Below are positions 8,049-16,656 of a stretch of DNA of 64,000 nucleotides, piece by piece. Source of the stretch: Chitinophaga pinensis (GTDB taxonomy: Bacteria; Bacteroidota; Bacteroidia; Flavobacteriales_D; Crocinitomicaceae). Location of the stretch: positions 1 to 64,000 of the forward strand of contig CALPMT020000004.1 of assembly GCA_943324745.2 (NCBI GenBank). The letters are read 5' to 3'. A program made the position numbers and the translations under genes. The first letter of the stretch is position 1. Each line of letters opens with the position of its first letter. Below the pieces are notes generated by a model. The model saw only the letters and a program-made list of their open reading frames with translations, made no database searches and was not told where the DNA came from.

Positions 8049-8933
8049 ATGAACAACATCCTTATCGCTGGAGGAACCGGCCTCATTGGAAAACGATTGA
8101 CGACTCACCTCGAATCCACTGGAAATGTTGTGTTTATACTTACGCGTAAACCAACTGCTGCTAACCACATCTTCTGGAATCCAAGTACACATGAAATCGA
8201 TACCACAAAATTAGGTGCAATCACACACCTTATTAACTTGTGTGGTGCCTCTTTGGCAGGAAAACGTTGGTCGAACGCTTACAAAAAAGAACTGTTAGAT
8301 TCACGTATTCAACCGGCTCAATTTCTGTTGGGAAATATCCAACATTTCCCAAAACTAAATCATTATATCACTGCTTCAGGGATTAATTGTTACCCGTTGA
8401 ATCAAGCAAAAGTATATACCGAATCCGATAGCTTCGGGACGGACTTTGTTTCTCAACTGGTCAAACAATGGGAAGAAATAGCGGAGCTTTTTAGTTCGCA
8501 GTGTTTAGTTAGTAAAATTCGAATTAGTCCCGTATTAGACGAGCAAGGTGGAGCTTTAGTAGAAATTATGAAACCTATCCAAGCTGGATTTGGTGCGGTA
8601 TTGGGTAATGGAAATCAAGCAATGCCTTGGATACATTATGAAGATTTAGCGCGTATTTTTGATTTTGTTATCCAAGAAAAGTTAGCTGGAGCCTATAACG
8701 TATTAGCAGCAACCTCGACAAATAAAGTATTTACAGAAGTGTGTGCGGCATCGATAAACAAAAAAATCTGGTTGCCAAATCTGCCCTCTTTTATGGTGAA
8801 ACTACTCTTTGGAGAAATGTCTATGCTACTCTTAGAGGGCGTTCAAGCAAGTCATGAAAAATTAACAAAAGCAGGTTTTACATTCAAACATACCGATTTA
8901 AAAGAAGCCATTTCTTCTCTCCTTGTAGACTAA
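8049..8933 (+). CDS. TIGR01777-family epimerase (SDR39U1-like)
   Basis: A 294-residue extended short-chain dehydrogenase of the TIGR01777 (YfcH/SDR39U1) family. The NAD(P) site is ILIAGGTGLIGKRL at the N-terminus. Family hallmarks follow: HLINLCGASLAGKRW and SRIQPAQFLL, then ITASGINCYP and the C-terminal PWIHYEDLARIF. The reaction is not known for the family. In other bacteria it is sometimes linked to cell division or LPS genes; here it precedes tatA. Confidence 0.88.
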   Translation: MNNILIAGGTGLIGKRLTTHLESTGNVVFILTRKPTAANHIFWNPSTHEIDTTKLGAITHLINLCGASLAGKRWSNAYKKELLDSRIQPAQFLLGNIQHFPKLNHYITASGINCYPLNQAKVYTESDSFGTDFVSQLVKQWEEIAELFSSQCLVSKIRISPVLDEQGGALVEIMKPIQAGFGAVLGNGNQAMPWIHYEDLARIFDFVIQEKLAGAYNVLAATSTNKVFTEVCAASINKKIWLPNLPSFMVKLLFGEMSMLLLEGVQASHEKLTKAGFTFKHTDLKEAISSLLVD

Positions 8934-8973
8934 AAAGATTGAGAATCGTACCCCGAAAATTGTTTTTATTGAG

Positions 8974-8981
8974 TAACTTTG
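8974..8981 (+). promoter_or_regulatory. -7 promoter box upstream of tatA
   Basis: TAACTTTG fits TAnnTTTG and lies 29 bases before the tatA ATG, leaving a leader of roughly 25 bases. No convincing -33 element was seen. Confidence 0.45.
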
Positions 8982-9010
8982 TAAATCGTTAAATTTATAT
9001 ACTATTCGTA

Positions 9011-9178
9011 ATGGGAAAATTTGGAGTAACAGAAATCATACTTATCGTAGTTGTTTTACTTTTGTTTTTTGGAGGTAAAAAAATTCCAGAATTAATGAAA
9101 GGCCTTGGTAAAGGGATGAAAGAGTTCAAAGATGCCTCTAAAGGAGAAGCTACTGACGACGACAAAAAAGAAGCTTAA
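9011..9178 (+). CDS. tatA: Twin-arginine translocase subunit TatA/E
   Basis: A 55-residue protein read directly from the DNA. It begins [20 protein letters not shown], one transmembrane helix, followed by the hinge [20 protein letters not shown], the amphipathic helix that defines TatA/TatE. A charged tail (DDDKKEA) ends it. TatA oligomers form the channel for folded twin-arginine substrates in the inner membrane. It starts 77 bases after the preceding gene, with its own candidate promoter, and is followed closely by gatA. tatC is not in the window. Confidence 0.93.
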   Translation: MGKFGVTEIILIVVVLLLFFGGKKIPELMKGLGKGMKEFKDASKGEATDDDKKEA

Positions 9179-9189
9179 TACTTCCTTCT

Positions 9190-10608
9190 ATGTATAAAAA
9201 TTTTGCTGAAGTAAAGTCTGCACTTACTTCGGGTGTTTCTGTATTAGAAATAACGGAAAGTTATTTGAAACGCATCGAAGAATACAAAAACTTAAATGCT
9301 TTTTTAGAAGTATTTACAGATTCTGTGCGTGAAAATGCATTACGTGTAGACGAAAAAATCAAAGCGGGTAACGCTGGGCGTTTGGCAGGTATGGTCATTG
9401 GTGTCAAAGACAATATATGTTACAAAGGACATAAAGTCTCTGCTTCTTCTAAAATTTTAGAAGGATTTGAATCCTTATACACAGCAACTGCTTTAGAACG
9501 ATTATTAAATGAAGATGCGATTGTCATCGGAAGATTAAACTGCGATGAATTTGCAATGGGTAGTTCCAACGAAAATTCAGCGTTTGGTCCTGTACGTAAT
9601 CCATTAAATACAAATACTGTTCCTGGGGGTTCGTCAGGAGGTTCAGCTGCCGCTGTTGCTGCTAATCTTTGTACGATTTCCTTAGGAAGTGATACAGGTG
9701 GATCTATCAGACAACCTGCCTCATTTACAGGTACCTACGGAATCAAGCCTACCTATGGAAGAATTAGTCGCTATGGTTTAATTGCCTATGCTTCTTCGTT
9801 CGACCAAATTGGTGCATTTACAAATACCTTGGAAGATAATGCCTTGGTAACTGAAATTATGTCCGGAAAAGATCCAATGGATAGTACATCGACGTCCAGA
9901 GAAGTTGGTTCTTTTGCTTTGACTCCAACAGATGAGAAAAAACGCATTGCGTATATCCAAGAAGCGTATGAAATGGAAGGTATGCAGCCAGAAGTGAAAG
10001 AACGTATGGATGAAGTAATTGCAACTTTAAAAGCGGATGGCCACATCGTTGAACCTGTTTCTTTTCCTTATTTAGATTACATGGTTCCAACCTATTATGT
10101 ACTTTCTACTGCTGAAGCTTCTTCAAACCTGTCACGTTTTGATGGTGTACATTATGGCTACCGTGCAAAAAATGCTGTGGGTGTTGAAGCAACCTATAAA
10201 AAATCGCGTTCTGAAGGATTTGGTCCTGAAGTTCAACGCAGAATCATGGCGGGAACTTTCGTTCTTTCTAATGAATTTTATGAAGCTTATTATTCTAAAG
10301 GTCAAAAGGTAAGAAGGGTATTACAAACTAAAACGAAAGCAATCTTCGCTGATTTTGATTTTGTATTGACTCCTACTACTCCTGCTACCGCTTTTGAGTT
10401 AAACGCAGTAAACGATCCAATTCAAATGTACTTACAAGATATTTTTACGGTACATGCAAACTTAACCGGAAATCCTGCAATCTCTTTACCTTATGGTAAA
10501 AGTAATGATGGAATGCCATTTGGGTTGCAATTAATGTCTGCTCCCTTTACTGAGAAAGCATTGTACGATTTTTCTGCTTATTTGGAAACGAAGTTTCAAC
10601 TTAACTAG
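9190..10608 (+). CDS. gatA: Asp-tRNA(Asn)/Glu-tRNA(Gln) amidotransferase subunit A
   Basis: A 472-residue amidase-signature enzyme, the glutaminase subunit of GatCAB. It releases ammonia from glutamine and passes it to GatB to amidate mischarged Glu-tRNA(Gln) or Asp-tRNA(Asn). The Ser-cisSer-Lys triad is complete: K73 in GVKDNICYKG, S148 in PGGSSGGSAAA and S172 in GSDTGGSIRQPA, with the spacing seen in other GatA proteins. Length is normal for the family. It is 11 bases after tatA and 6 bases before the next gene, so the three may be cotranscribed. gatB and gatC are not in the window. Confidence 0.96.
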   Translation: MYKNFAEVKSALTSGVSVLEITESYLKRIEEYKNLNAFLEVFTDSVRENALRVDEKIKAGNAGRLAGMVIGVKDNICYKGHKVSASSKILEGFESLYTATALERLLNEDAIVIGRLNCDEFAMGSSNENSAFGPVRNPLNTNTVPGGSSGGSAAAVAANLCTISLGSDTGGSIRQPASFTGTYGIKPTYGRISRYGLIAYASSFDQIGAFTNTLEDNALVTEIMSGKDPMDSTSTSREVGSFALTPTDEKKRIAYIQEAYEMEGMQPEVKERMDEVIATLKADGHIVEPVSFPYLDYMVPTYYVLSTAEASSNLSRFDGVHYGYRAKNAVGVEATYKKSRSEGFGPEVQRRIMAGTFVLSNEFYEAYYSKGQKVRRVLQTKTKAIFADFDFVLTPTTPATAFELNAVNDPIQMYLQDIFTVHANLTGNPAISLPYGKSNDGMPFGLQLMSAPFTEKALYDFSAYLETKFQLN

Positions 10609-10614
10609 TATAAA

Positions 10615-12486
10615 ATGAGAGGGCTTATATTCATACTATGTTTGATAGGCATACAATTTACCTCTCTTTCACAAACGAGAACTCCTAAACCTACGGTAAA
10701 ACACCCGATGGATGGTGAAGCATATCTAAAAATGCTTGACGAAACCTTGATGGATTATTATTCGAGTGTTGCGAGCGATAAAAAAGTCGATTCTATCATC
10801 GATGCATTAGAAATGGACCCTGACAATATTGGTGATATTTCTGACGATGAATACTGCAAACGTTTAGAAAAAATAAATGCTTTAACCCCTTTTCAATTAG
10901 ATTGCAACGACATTACGTTAGGAATGATCAAATTTTTTGTGAAAAATCGTCGTGGTTTTGCTAAAATTGTATTGGGTCGCTCGAAACTCTATTTTGATTT
11001 ATACGAACAAACCCTAGCGAAGTATGACATGCCTATAGAACTGAAGTACCTTTCAGTGATAGAAAGTGGTTTGCGTCCACAAGTAAAATCTCCTGCAGGT
11101 GCTTTAGGTTTATGGCAATTCATGTATGGTACAGGTAAAATGTATGGATTAACTGAAAACTCGTACATCGACGATCGTATGGATCCAGTCAAAGCAACTG
11201 AAGCGGCATGTAAATTCTTAAAAAAACTACATGGTATTTACGGCGATTGGAATCTAGCGCTGGCTGCTTATAACGCAGGACCAGGAAATGTGAACAAAGC
11301 CATACGTCGTTCTGGAGGTAAAAGAACTTATTGGGAAGTTCGACCTTTTTTACCAAGAGAAACACAAGGATATGTGCCCAATTTCATCGCAGCAGCTTAT
11401 TTATTGACTTACCACGTTGAACACAATATAAAAGCAGCACAAGCAAAAAACACGTTCTACCAATTAGATACAATTTGTCTTTCTCAAGCTGTACACATGT
11501 CAACCATTGAAAAATTATCTGGTTGGAATGAAAATGAGATTGCGATATTGAATCCTATCTATAAAACACGCTACATTCCTGGAACAGATCCAAAGCAATG
11601 TATTACAGGACCATTTTCTGAAATTGGCAAATTAGTTTCGTTGGGAGATTCGCTTTATAGTTTAGAAAAATTTATTTATTCTCCCAAACCAAAACCTGTG
11701 GAAATCGTGGATACTGTGAAACAAGTAGTAGATTCCAATGGTGTTATAACGCTTGTTCCAGTAAAAACGATCGTCCCTACAAAACCTTCCATTTCTGAAA
11801 AACCAGTTACTATTTGGCATCGCGTAGCAAGAGGAGAAACCCTACATGGTTTGTCTGTAAAATACGAAGTGTCCATAGAAGACATTAAAAAATGGAATTA
11901 TTTAAAAAGTAATACAGCACCTCTAGGTAGAAATTTAAAAATTATTAAATCGAATAACTCTTCAAGTAAACCAACTGTTGTTCTTCCTGTTGAAGAAAAG
12001 GCCGTAATTTCTCCAACTATACTTGTTAAAACAACCAATGAACAACAACCGGAAGAGGATCAATCAGTTGAAAAAGTAAAAGTATTGACTGAAGCACCAA
12101 CTAAACCTTTAGTATTTGACTCAATTGTTACTATTTATCATACGGTATCAAGAAATGAATCTTTAGAACATATCGCCGAACGATACAACGTTACGATGGA
12201 GAATATCAAAACATGGAACGGATTAACATCTGCCTGGGTAAATTTGGATCAAAAGTTGAAAATTCTAATCAATGTCAAATTAATTCAACCAGAATTAGGA
12301 GGTAAAACAAAAGCTTCAGAACGTGTAAAACCAATCGAAAAGAAACGTTTTTACACAGTCAAACCAGGAGATATGTTTATCAAAATTGCTGAAAATCATT
12401 CCTTAACACCTGAAGAACTGCACGAATTAAATCCTAAAATTGATCCAAACACTATTCGAGTAGGAGAAATTTTACGTGTGAAATAA
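10615..12486 (+). CDS. MltD-like lytic transglycosylase with three LysM domains
   Basis: A 623-residue exported cell-wall enzyme. A signal peptide (MRGLIFILCLIGIQFTSLSQ) is followed by an SLT goose-lysozyme-like domain at about residues 135-280. This has the catalytic glutamate in SVIESGL, then PAGALGLWQFM and LALAAYNAGPGNV. Three LysM peptidoglycan-binding modules follow near residues 400, 505 and 580 (WHRVARGETLHGLS, YHTVSRNESLEHIA, FYTVKPGDMFIKIA). It cleaves glycan strands to form 1,6-anhydro-muropeptides during wall turnover. It lies 6 bases after gatA and 7 before a glycosyltransferase, suggesting one operon. Confidence 0.93.
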   Translation: MRGLIFILCLIGIQFTSLSQTRTPKPTVKHPMDGEAYLKMLDETLMDYYSSVASDKKVDSIIDALEMDPDNIGDISDDEYCKRLEKINALTPFQLDCNDITLGMIKFFVKNRRGFAKIVLGRSKLYFDLYEQTLAKYDMPIELKYLSVIESGLRPQVKSPAGALGLWQFMYGTGKMYGLTENSYIDDRMDPVKATEAACKFLKKLHGIYGDWNLALAAYNAGPGNVNKAIRRSGGKRTYWEVRPFLPRETQGYVPNFIAAAYLLTYHVEHNIKAAQAKNTFYQLDTICLSQAVHMSTIEKLSGWNENEIAILNPIYKTRYIPGTDPKQCITGPFSEIGKLVSLGDSLYSLEKFIYSPKPKPVEIVDTVKQVVDSNGVITLVPVKTIVPTKPSISEKPVTIWHRVARGETLHGLSVKYEVSIEDIKKWNYLKSNTAPLGRNLKIIKSNNSSSKPTVVLPVEEKAVISPTILVKTTNEQQPEEDQSVEKVKVLTEAPTKPLVFDSIVTIYHTVSRNESLEHIAERYNVTMENIKTWNGLTSAWVNLDQKLKILINVKLIQPELGGKTKASERVKPIEKKRFYTVKPGDMFIKIAENHSLTPEELHELNPKIDPNTIRVGEILRVK

Positions 12487-12493
12487 TTGAATT

Positions 12494-13237
12494 ATGACTC
12501 CGATTTCTGCCGTCATTATCACATTTAACGAAGAAAAAAACATTGGAAGATGTTTAGCTTCAATACAAGGAATTGTAGATGAAATTATTATTATTGACTC
12601 TTTTTCTACAGATAACACTAAAGAAATTTGTTTAAAATACAATGTGCGATTTATTGAACAAAGTTGGTTAGGGTATTCCGAATCTAAAAATTACGGAAAT
12701 AGTTTAGCGTTAAATCCTTGGATTTTGTCTTTAGATGCAGATGAAGAATTATCTGCTAAATTAAGTGAATCAATACTTGAAAAGAAATATGAAGGGTTTA
12801 TTGGAAATTATTCATTTAATCGATTGACAAATTATTGTGGAAAATGGATAAAATATGGAGGATGGTATCCAGATTCGAAAATACGTATATTTAATAGAGA
12901 CACTACTAAATGGATTGGGAAAATTCATGAAACTTTGAAATTTAATGACTCTTCTTCAACTACACATTTGTTGGGTGATTGTCTTCACTATAGTTATTAT
13001 ACTGTTCGAGAGCATTTAAATCAAACTGTAAAATTTAGTACCACCACTGCTAAAATGCTTCATGAAAATGGTAAAAAATCAAATTTAATAAAACGTTATA
13101 TTAGTCCCTCTTTTAAGTTTATCAAAGATTACTTTATTAAACTGGGTTTCTTACACGGTCGAACTGGATTTATTATTTGTATTATTTCAGCATATGCTAC
13201 GTATTTAAAATACAAAACATTAAATGAATTAAACTAA
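12494..13237 (+). CDS. Family 2 glycosyltransferase, LPS core type
   Basis: A 247-residue inverting GT-A glycosyltransferase. It opens with ISAVIITFNEEKNIGRCLAS and has the nucleotide-sugar DXD-type motif SLDADEELS, then KIRIFNRDTTKWIG and GKIHETL. This pattern is typical of the WaaE/KdtX group that adds glucose to the LPS inner core. A hydrophobic C-terminal stretch (LHGRTGFIICIISAY) probably binds the inner membrane. It lies 18 bases before a family 9 heptosyltransferase-like gene, so the pair probably works on LPS core or another envelope glycan. Confidence 0.88.
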   Translation: MTPISAVIITFNEEKNIGRCLASIQGIVDEIIIIDSFSTDNTKEICLKYNVRFIEQSWLGYSESKNYGNSLALNPWILSLDADEELSAKLSESILEKKYEGFIGNYSFNRLTNYCGKWIKYGGWYPDSKIRIFNRDTTKWIGKIHETLKFNDSSSTTHLLGDCLHYSYYTVREHLNQTVKFSTTTAKMLHENGKKSNLIKRYISPSFKFIKDYFIKLGFLHGRTGFIICIISAYATYLKYKTLNELN

Positions 13238-13255
13238 AGGTGTATCTTTAAGTAA

Positions 13256-14278
13256 ATGAAACTACTCGATATTCATAACAAAACCATCTTAATCAGTCGC
13301 ACAGACAGTATAGGAGATGTTTTGCTTACTTTACCAAGTTGTGTTTGGATCAAACAACAATTTCCAACATGTAAAATCATATTCTTAGGGAATAGTTACA
13401 CAAAACCAGTACTTGCTTGTCTTCCAGAAGTTGATGAGATTATTGATTGGAAAGAAGTCGAGAATCTACCACTTCAAGAAAGAGTTCGCTTTTTCAAAGA
13501 AAAAAAGATAGATACTGCTATTCACGTCTTTCCAAACAAAGAGATAGCGAGCTTATTACGTCGTGCGCAAATACCTCATCGTATTGGCACCTCGCACCGT
13601 GTATTTCATTTATTGACCTGTAATATTCGTCCAAATTTCACGCGAAAAAATTCAGAACTACATGAGTCGCAACTGAATTTTGAACTACTTCGAAATTTAG
13701 GTCTAAAAGAAATTCCAACATTAGATGAAATTGCCAGTTATTTAACCTCATTTAACGCGCCTAATGTAGAGTTACCAAATGAACTTTCTAGTTTTCTTAC
13801 TTCGGATAAAAAAACAGTTCTTCTTCATCCAAAGTCACAAGGGAGTGCGATAGAATGGGGTATTTCTAATTACGTTGCATTAGCAGATTTATTAGTTGAA
13901 CAAGGATTACAGGTTATTTTTACAGGAACAGAAAAAGAAGGGAATTTATTTCGTGCTAAAATCCCGAACCACCCTATGATATTTGATTCCACTGGTAAAT
14001 TAACCTTGGATCAATTAATACAACTCATTTCTCTTTCTGATGGTTTAGTTGCGTGCTCTACAGGACCACTTCACATTTCAGGAATACTCGGAAAAAGAAC
14101 CGTTGGACTATACTCACCTCGTAAACCTATTCACCCAGGAAGATGGCGTGCATTAGGAAACAAGGTTGTCATTTTAGTAAATGATGAAGGATGTCCAACT
14201 TGCAAGAAAAAACAGGTGTGTAATTGTATCGAACACATTGCGATTCAGCGTGTTTTTGACTCACTTCTACTCGGATAA
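13256..14278 (+). CDS. Family 9 glycosyltransferase (LPS heptosyltransferase-like)
   Basis: A 340-residue GT-B enzyme of family 9. The N-terminal domain starts ILISRTDSIGDVLLTLPSC, the classic RxDxxGDxLL motif. The C-terminal nucleotide site includes VLLHPKSQGSAIEWG and ACSTGPLHISGILGKRTVGL. Family members transfer ADP-heptose to LPS core. The tail has an unusual cysteine-rich segment (CPTCKKKQVCNC) seen in several Bacteroidota homologues, perhaps structural. It is cotranscribed with the preceding family 2 enzyme. The exact sugar and acceptor are not known. Confidence 0.9.
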   Translation: MKLLDIHNKTILISRTDSIGDVLLTLPSCVWIKQQFPTCKIIFLGNSYTKPVLACLPEVDEIIDWKEVENLPLQERVRFFKEKKIDTAIHVFPNKEIASLLRRAQIPHRIGTSHRVFHLLTCNIRPNFTRKNSELHESQLNFELLRNLGLKEIPTLDEIASYLTSFNAPNVELPNELSSFLTSDKKTVLLHPKSQGSAIEWGISNYVALADLLVEQGLQVIFTGTEKEGNLFRAKIPNHPMIFDSTGKLTLDQLIQLISLSDGLVACSTGPLHISGILGKRTVGLYSPRKPIHPGRWRALGNKVVILVNDEGCPTCKKKQVCNCIEHIAIQRVFDSLLLG

Positions 14279-14355
14279 TTGTCAAAACATTAGTTGGTTG
14301 TTTTTGCAGGTGCGTCAATAAGCATCGGAATTTCTTAATTATATGCTTTCTATCG

Positions 14356-14363
14356 TATATTTG
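14356..14363 (+). promoter_or_regulatory. -7 promoter box of the carbonic anhydrase-like gene
   Basis: TATATTTG matches TAnnTTTG and lies 34 bases before the ATG at 14398. It sits in the 119-base gap after the glycosyltransferase genes, indicating a separate transcription unit. Confidence 0.55.
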
Positions 14364-14397
14364 TATCTCTCTAAACACGTAACTCAAAACACAATTT

Positions 14398-14910
14398 ATG
14401 GCTTTAATTAAAGAATGTAGAGGATTTTTACCTAAACACGGAGAAGATTGTTGGTTTGCTGAAAATGCAACAATTGTAGGAGATGTTACTATGGGTGATC
14501 AATGTTCCGTTTGGTATTCTGCTGTAGTTCGCGGAGATGTTAACTCCATCAAATTTGGGAATAAAGTAAATATTCAAGACGGTGCTGTGATTCATGCAAC
14601 ATACGAAAAAACGAAAACCAATTTAGGAAACAATGTTTCGGTAGGACATAATGCATTGGTGCATGGATGTACAGTGGAAGATAATGTATTAATTGGTATG
14701 GGTGCTATTGTAATGGACAATTGTTATATCGAATCCAATTGCATCATTGCTGCTGGTGCAGTATTGTTGGAGGGTACTCGCGTTGAGGCTTGGAGTGTAT
14801 ATGCAGGAGTTCCAGCTAAAAAAGTAAAAACTCTTTCTCCAGAACTTTTCAAAGGAGAAGTACAACGTATAGCGGATAATTACGTGATGTACGCAGGTTG
14901 GTTTAAATAA
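14398..14910 (+). CDS. Gamma-class carbonic anhydrase family protein (YrdA/PaaY-like)
   Basis: A 170-residue left-handed beta-helix protein built of hexapeptide repeats (SVWYSAVVRGDVNSIKFG and similar). The trimeric family binds a metal through three histidines; candidate ligands are in AVIHATYEK and in SVGHNALVHGC. Members include gamma carbonic anhydrases and many relatives with no proven activity (YrdA, PaaY). It stands alone, converging with the next gene with only 6 bases between stops. Fold assignment is sure; hydratase activity is not. Confidence 0.88.
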   Translation: MALIKECRGFLPKHGEDCWFAENATIVGDVTMGDQCSVWYSAVVRGDVNSIKFGNKVNIQDGAVIHATYEKTKTNLGNNVSVGHNALVHGCTVEDNVLIGMGAIVMDNCYIESNCIIAAGAVLLEGTRVEAWSVYAGVPAKKVKTLSPELFKGEVQRIADNYVMYAGWFK

Positions 14911-14916
14911 TTAAAT

Positions 14917-15435
14917 TTATTTACTCCATGTAAAATTACGGTGTTTTATAATGACAAATCGAAGTGTCATAAAAAATGTATTACAAGGGAAAGCGGTTTT
15001 ACGAGTTAAAAAGTTATACCCTGTTTGCATGTGTAATTGTCCAATTTTATAACCAACCACTGGCGCAAATCCAACAGAATTTACGGTGTAATCTGTTCTA
15101 AAAATTGCATTTAATCCATAAGTCATATTTAATCTACCAGCTGTATACCAATATCCAAAATCATACCCCAATAAATTGTGTGAGAAATTATAATTAAAAC
15201 CAACATGTAATGAATGTGTTGTTGGTCTTATAAGTTTGATGTTTTTATGTTGAAATTCAACCCCAAATTCTAAACTAGAGAATTTCCCTTGTTGTAACCC
15301 AATATATGGACCAAATTTATCCACATCTAATTCTATATCCGAAAAATCTAGTTTGCGATGTTGAAAAACTTGTTTTTGAGCAGAGATCGAAATACAAAAA
15401 AGGCAAATCACAAAACATAAAATGCTATTTTTCAT
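14917..15435 (-). CDS. Exported protein of unknown function, outer-membrane barrel-like
   Basis: About 172 residues. The ATG at 15435 is preferred over an upstream TTG. A signal peptide (MKNSILCFVICLFCISISAQ) precedes short alternating strands rich in aromatic residues (FEFQHKN, LHVGFNYNFSH, LGYDFGYWYTAGRL, GYKIGQLHMQTGYNF) and a C-terminal FVIIKHRNFTWSK, suggesting a small outer-membrane beta-barrel. I do not recognise a family. Its start overlaps the end of cvpA, so the two are cotranscribed. Confidence 0.6.
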   Translation of the reverse strand: MKNSILCFVICLFCISISAQKQVFQHRKLDFSDIELDVDKFGPYIGLQQGKFSSLEFGVEFQHKNIKLIRPTTHSLHVGFNYNFSHNLLGYDFGYWYTAGRLNMTYGLNAIFRTDYTVNSVGFAPVVGYKIGQLHMQTGYNFLTRKTAFPCNTFFMTLRFVIIKHRNFTWSK

Positions 15436-16054
15436 ATTCAAAAAATAATTTTCTTAAAACAATTGAATCTGTGGTTGCTATACCCAAACTATCTGCTAAA
15501 AATCGAGCACGCTGTAAATCTTTAATCGTATAAGATGATGAATCCGATTTTATCATATTTTTGAGAAAAATCGAACTTTGTTTCAATTGTGGAATGGTAC
15601 TTGTAGAAACCTTTAATATAGGTTCATATAATAAGGAATCTTGTTTCACTTTCTCAGGGAAAAATGACAATTTCTCATCATAAGATTCTAAAATCACTAA
15701 CAAAGTACTCAACATATATGCGTATTTCAATAAAGAGAAAAAAACACCGGCAAATTTATTCAAAGGCGTTAAAGCAGTGATTTTTACTAATTTTTCAATT
15801 GTCTTCCCCAAAAAGAATACAATCGCTCCTACCCCTAAAAAAGTGAGCGTAAAAGCAATTATTGGAAGATATTTTGAAGTTAATCCAAGATGGTCTCTAA
15901 GTAATCCTGCAGTGAAATCTGAAAAATGTATCCCGACATAAATTCCAACAAACAAAGCCAACATTGTGAAAACTTCTATTATTAATCCATGTTTAAATCC
16001 TTTCCATGCACCGTATATTAGCGGAATTATTAAAAGTATATCTATCGAATTCAT
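15425..16054 (-). CDS. CvpA family membrane protein
   Basis: About 209 residues with four hydrophobic segments (IDILLIIPLIYGAWKGFKHG, VFTMLALFVGIYVGIHF, YLPIIAFTLTFLGVGAIVFF, LLKYAYMLSTLLVIL), the CvpA pattern with the N-terminal DxxxxxPLxxGxxKGxxxG motif. CvpA proteins are needed for colicin V production in E. coli and help envelope homeostasis elsewhere; the molecular role is unclear. The ATG at 16054 was chosen because the longer frame starts with TTG inside the -7 box at 16079-16086. The downstream gene overlaps it. Confidence 0.85.
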   Translation of the reverse strand: MNSIDILLIIPLIYGAWKGFKHGLIIEVFTMLALFVGIYVGIHFSDFTAGLLRDHLGLTSKYLPIIAFTLTFLGVGAIVFFLGKTIEKLVKITALTPLNKFAGVFFSLLKYAYMLSTLLVILESYDEKLSFFPEKVKQDSLLYEPILKVSTSTIPQLKQSSIFLKNMIKSDSSSYTIKDLQRARFLADSLGIATTDSIVLRKLFFEYEK

Positions 16055-16078
16055 ATAAACTAATTTTATTTTAGTGAA

Positions 16079-16086
16079 CAAAAGTA
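16079..16086 (-). promoter_or_regulatory. -7 promoter box of cvpA
   Basis: On the minus strand this reads TACTTTTG, matching TAnnTTTG. It leaves a leader of about 20 bases to the ATG at 16054 and excludes a start at 16081. Confidence 0.55.
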
Positions 16087-16149
16087 CTAATTTTCAAATG
16101 TTTATTTCTGGAAAAAGAAAATATATAATCGTTCATAACACCAATAATT

Positions 16150-16608
16150 TCACCAAAAATAATAAATGACAAATATCAATAAATACCGAAGGCTTTTACC
16201 TAAAACCATCCAAGATAAAGTAGGTATCGGTCGACTTCTAAAATAACCTAAAGCAACTAATAATGGATCACCAATCAGTGGTACCCAAGAAAAAAAAGCC
16301 AACAAAGCTCCATGCTTAATCACCCAATTTTCTCGCTTATAGATTGTTTCTTCTTTTACTCCGATATACTTTAACCATAATGGATTACCCAAGCGACCTA
16401 ATACATAATTGGTAGTTCCACCCAATGAATTACCTAGAATAGCAATGCTTAAACAAATGGTTGGATCAATACCCTTAGCAAGGAAATATAAAAGTATTGC
16501 CTCTGAACTAAATGGTAAAATTGTCGCAGCCAAAAAAGTACCTATAAATAAACCAACTAATCCAAGAGTTTCTAACTCCATTTTTACATTTTTTTCAAAG
16601 ATAGTCAT
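16150..16608 (-). CDS. YqaA family (DedA/SNARE-associated) membrane protein
   Basis: A 152-residue integral membrane protein of the YqaA branch of the DedA/VTT superfamily. Typical segments are GLFIGTFLAATILPFSSEAI, then IAILGNSLGGTTNYVLGRLG and FFSWVPLIGDPLLVALGYF, with the re-entrant-loop residues (the F-SSE motif and G-x-x-GDP) present. DedA relatives flip or transport lipid carriers and affect membrane homeostasis; the specific role of YqaA is unknown. A second Met at residue 10 is an alternative start. It is divergent from ppx. Confidence 0.88.
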   Translation of the reverse strand: MTIFEKNVKMELETLGLVGLFIGTFLAATILPFSSEAILLYFLAKGIDPTICLSIAILGNSLGGTTNYVLGRLGNPLWLKYIGVKEETIYKRENWVIKHGALLAFFSWVPLIGDPLLVALGYFRSRPIPTLSWMVLGKSLRYLLIFVIYYFW

Positions 16609-16656
16609 TCAAAATATTTATCTTCGCTACTAAAGTTTCAACTAGAGGTATAAATA

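Noticed and set aside
9786-10090. Minus-strand frames within gatA
   Set aside because: Shadows of a firmly identified gene; no promoter or family features.
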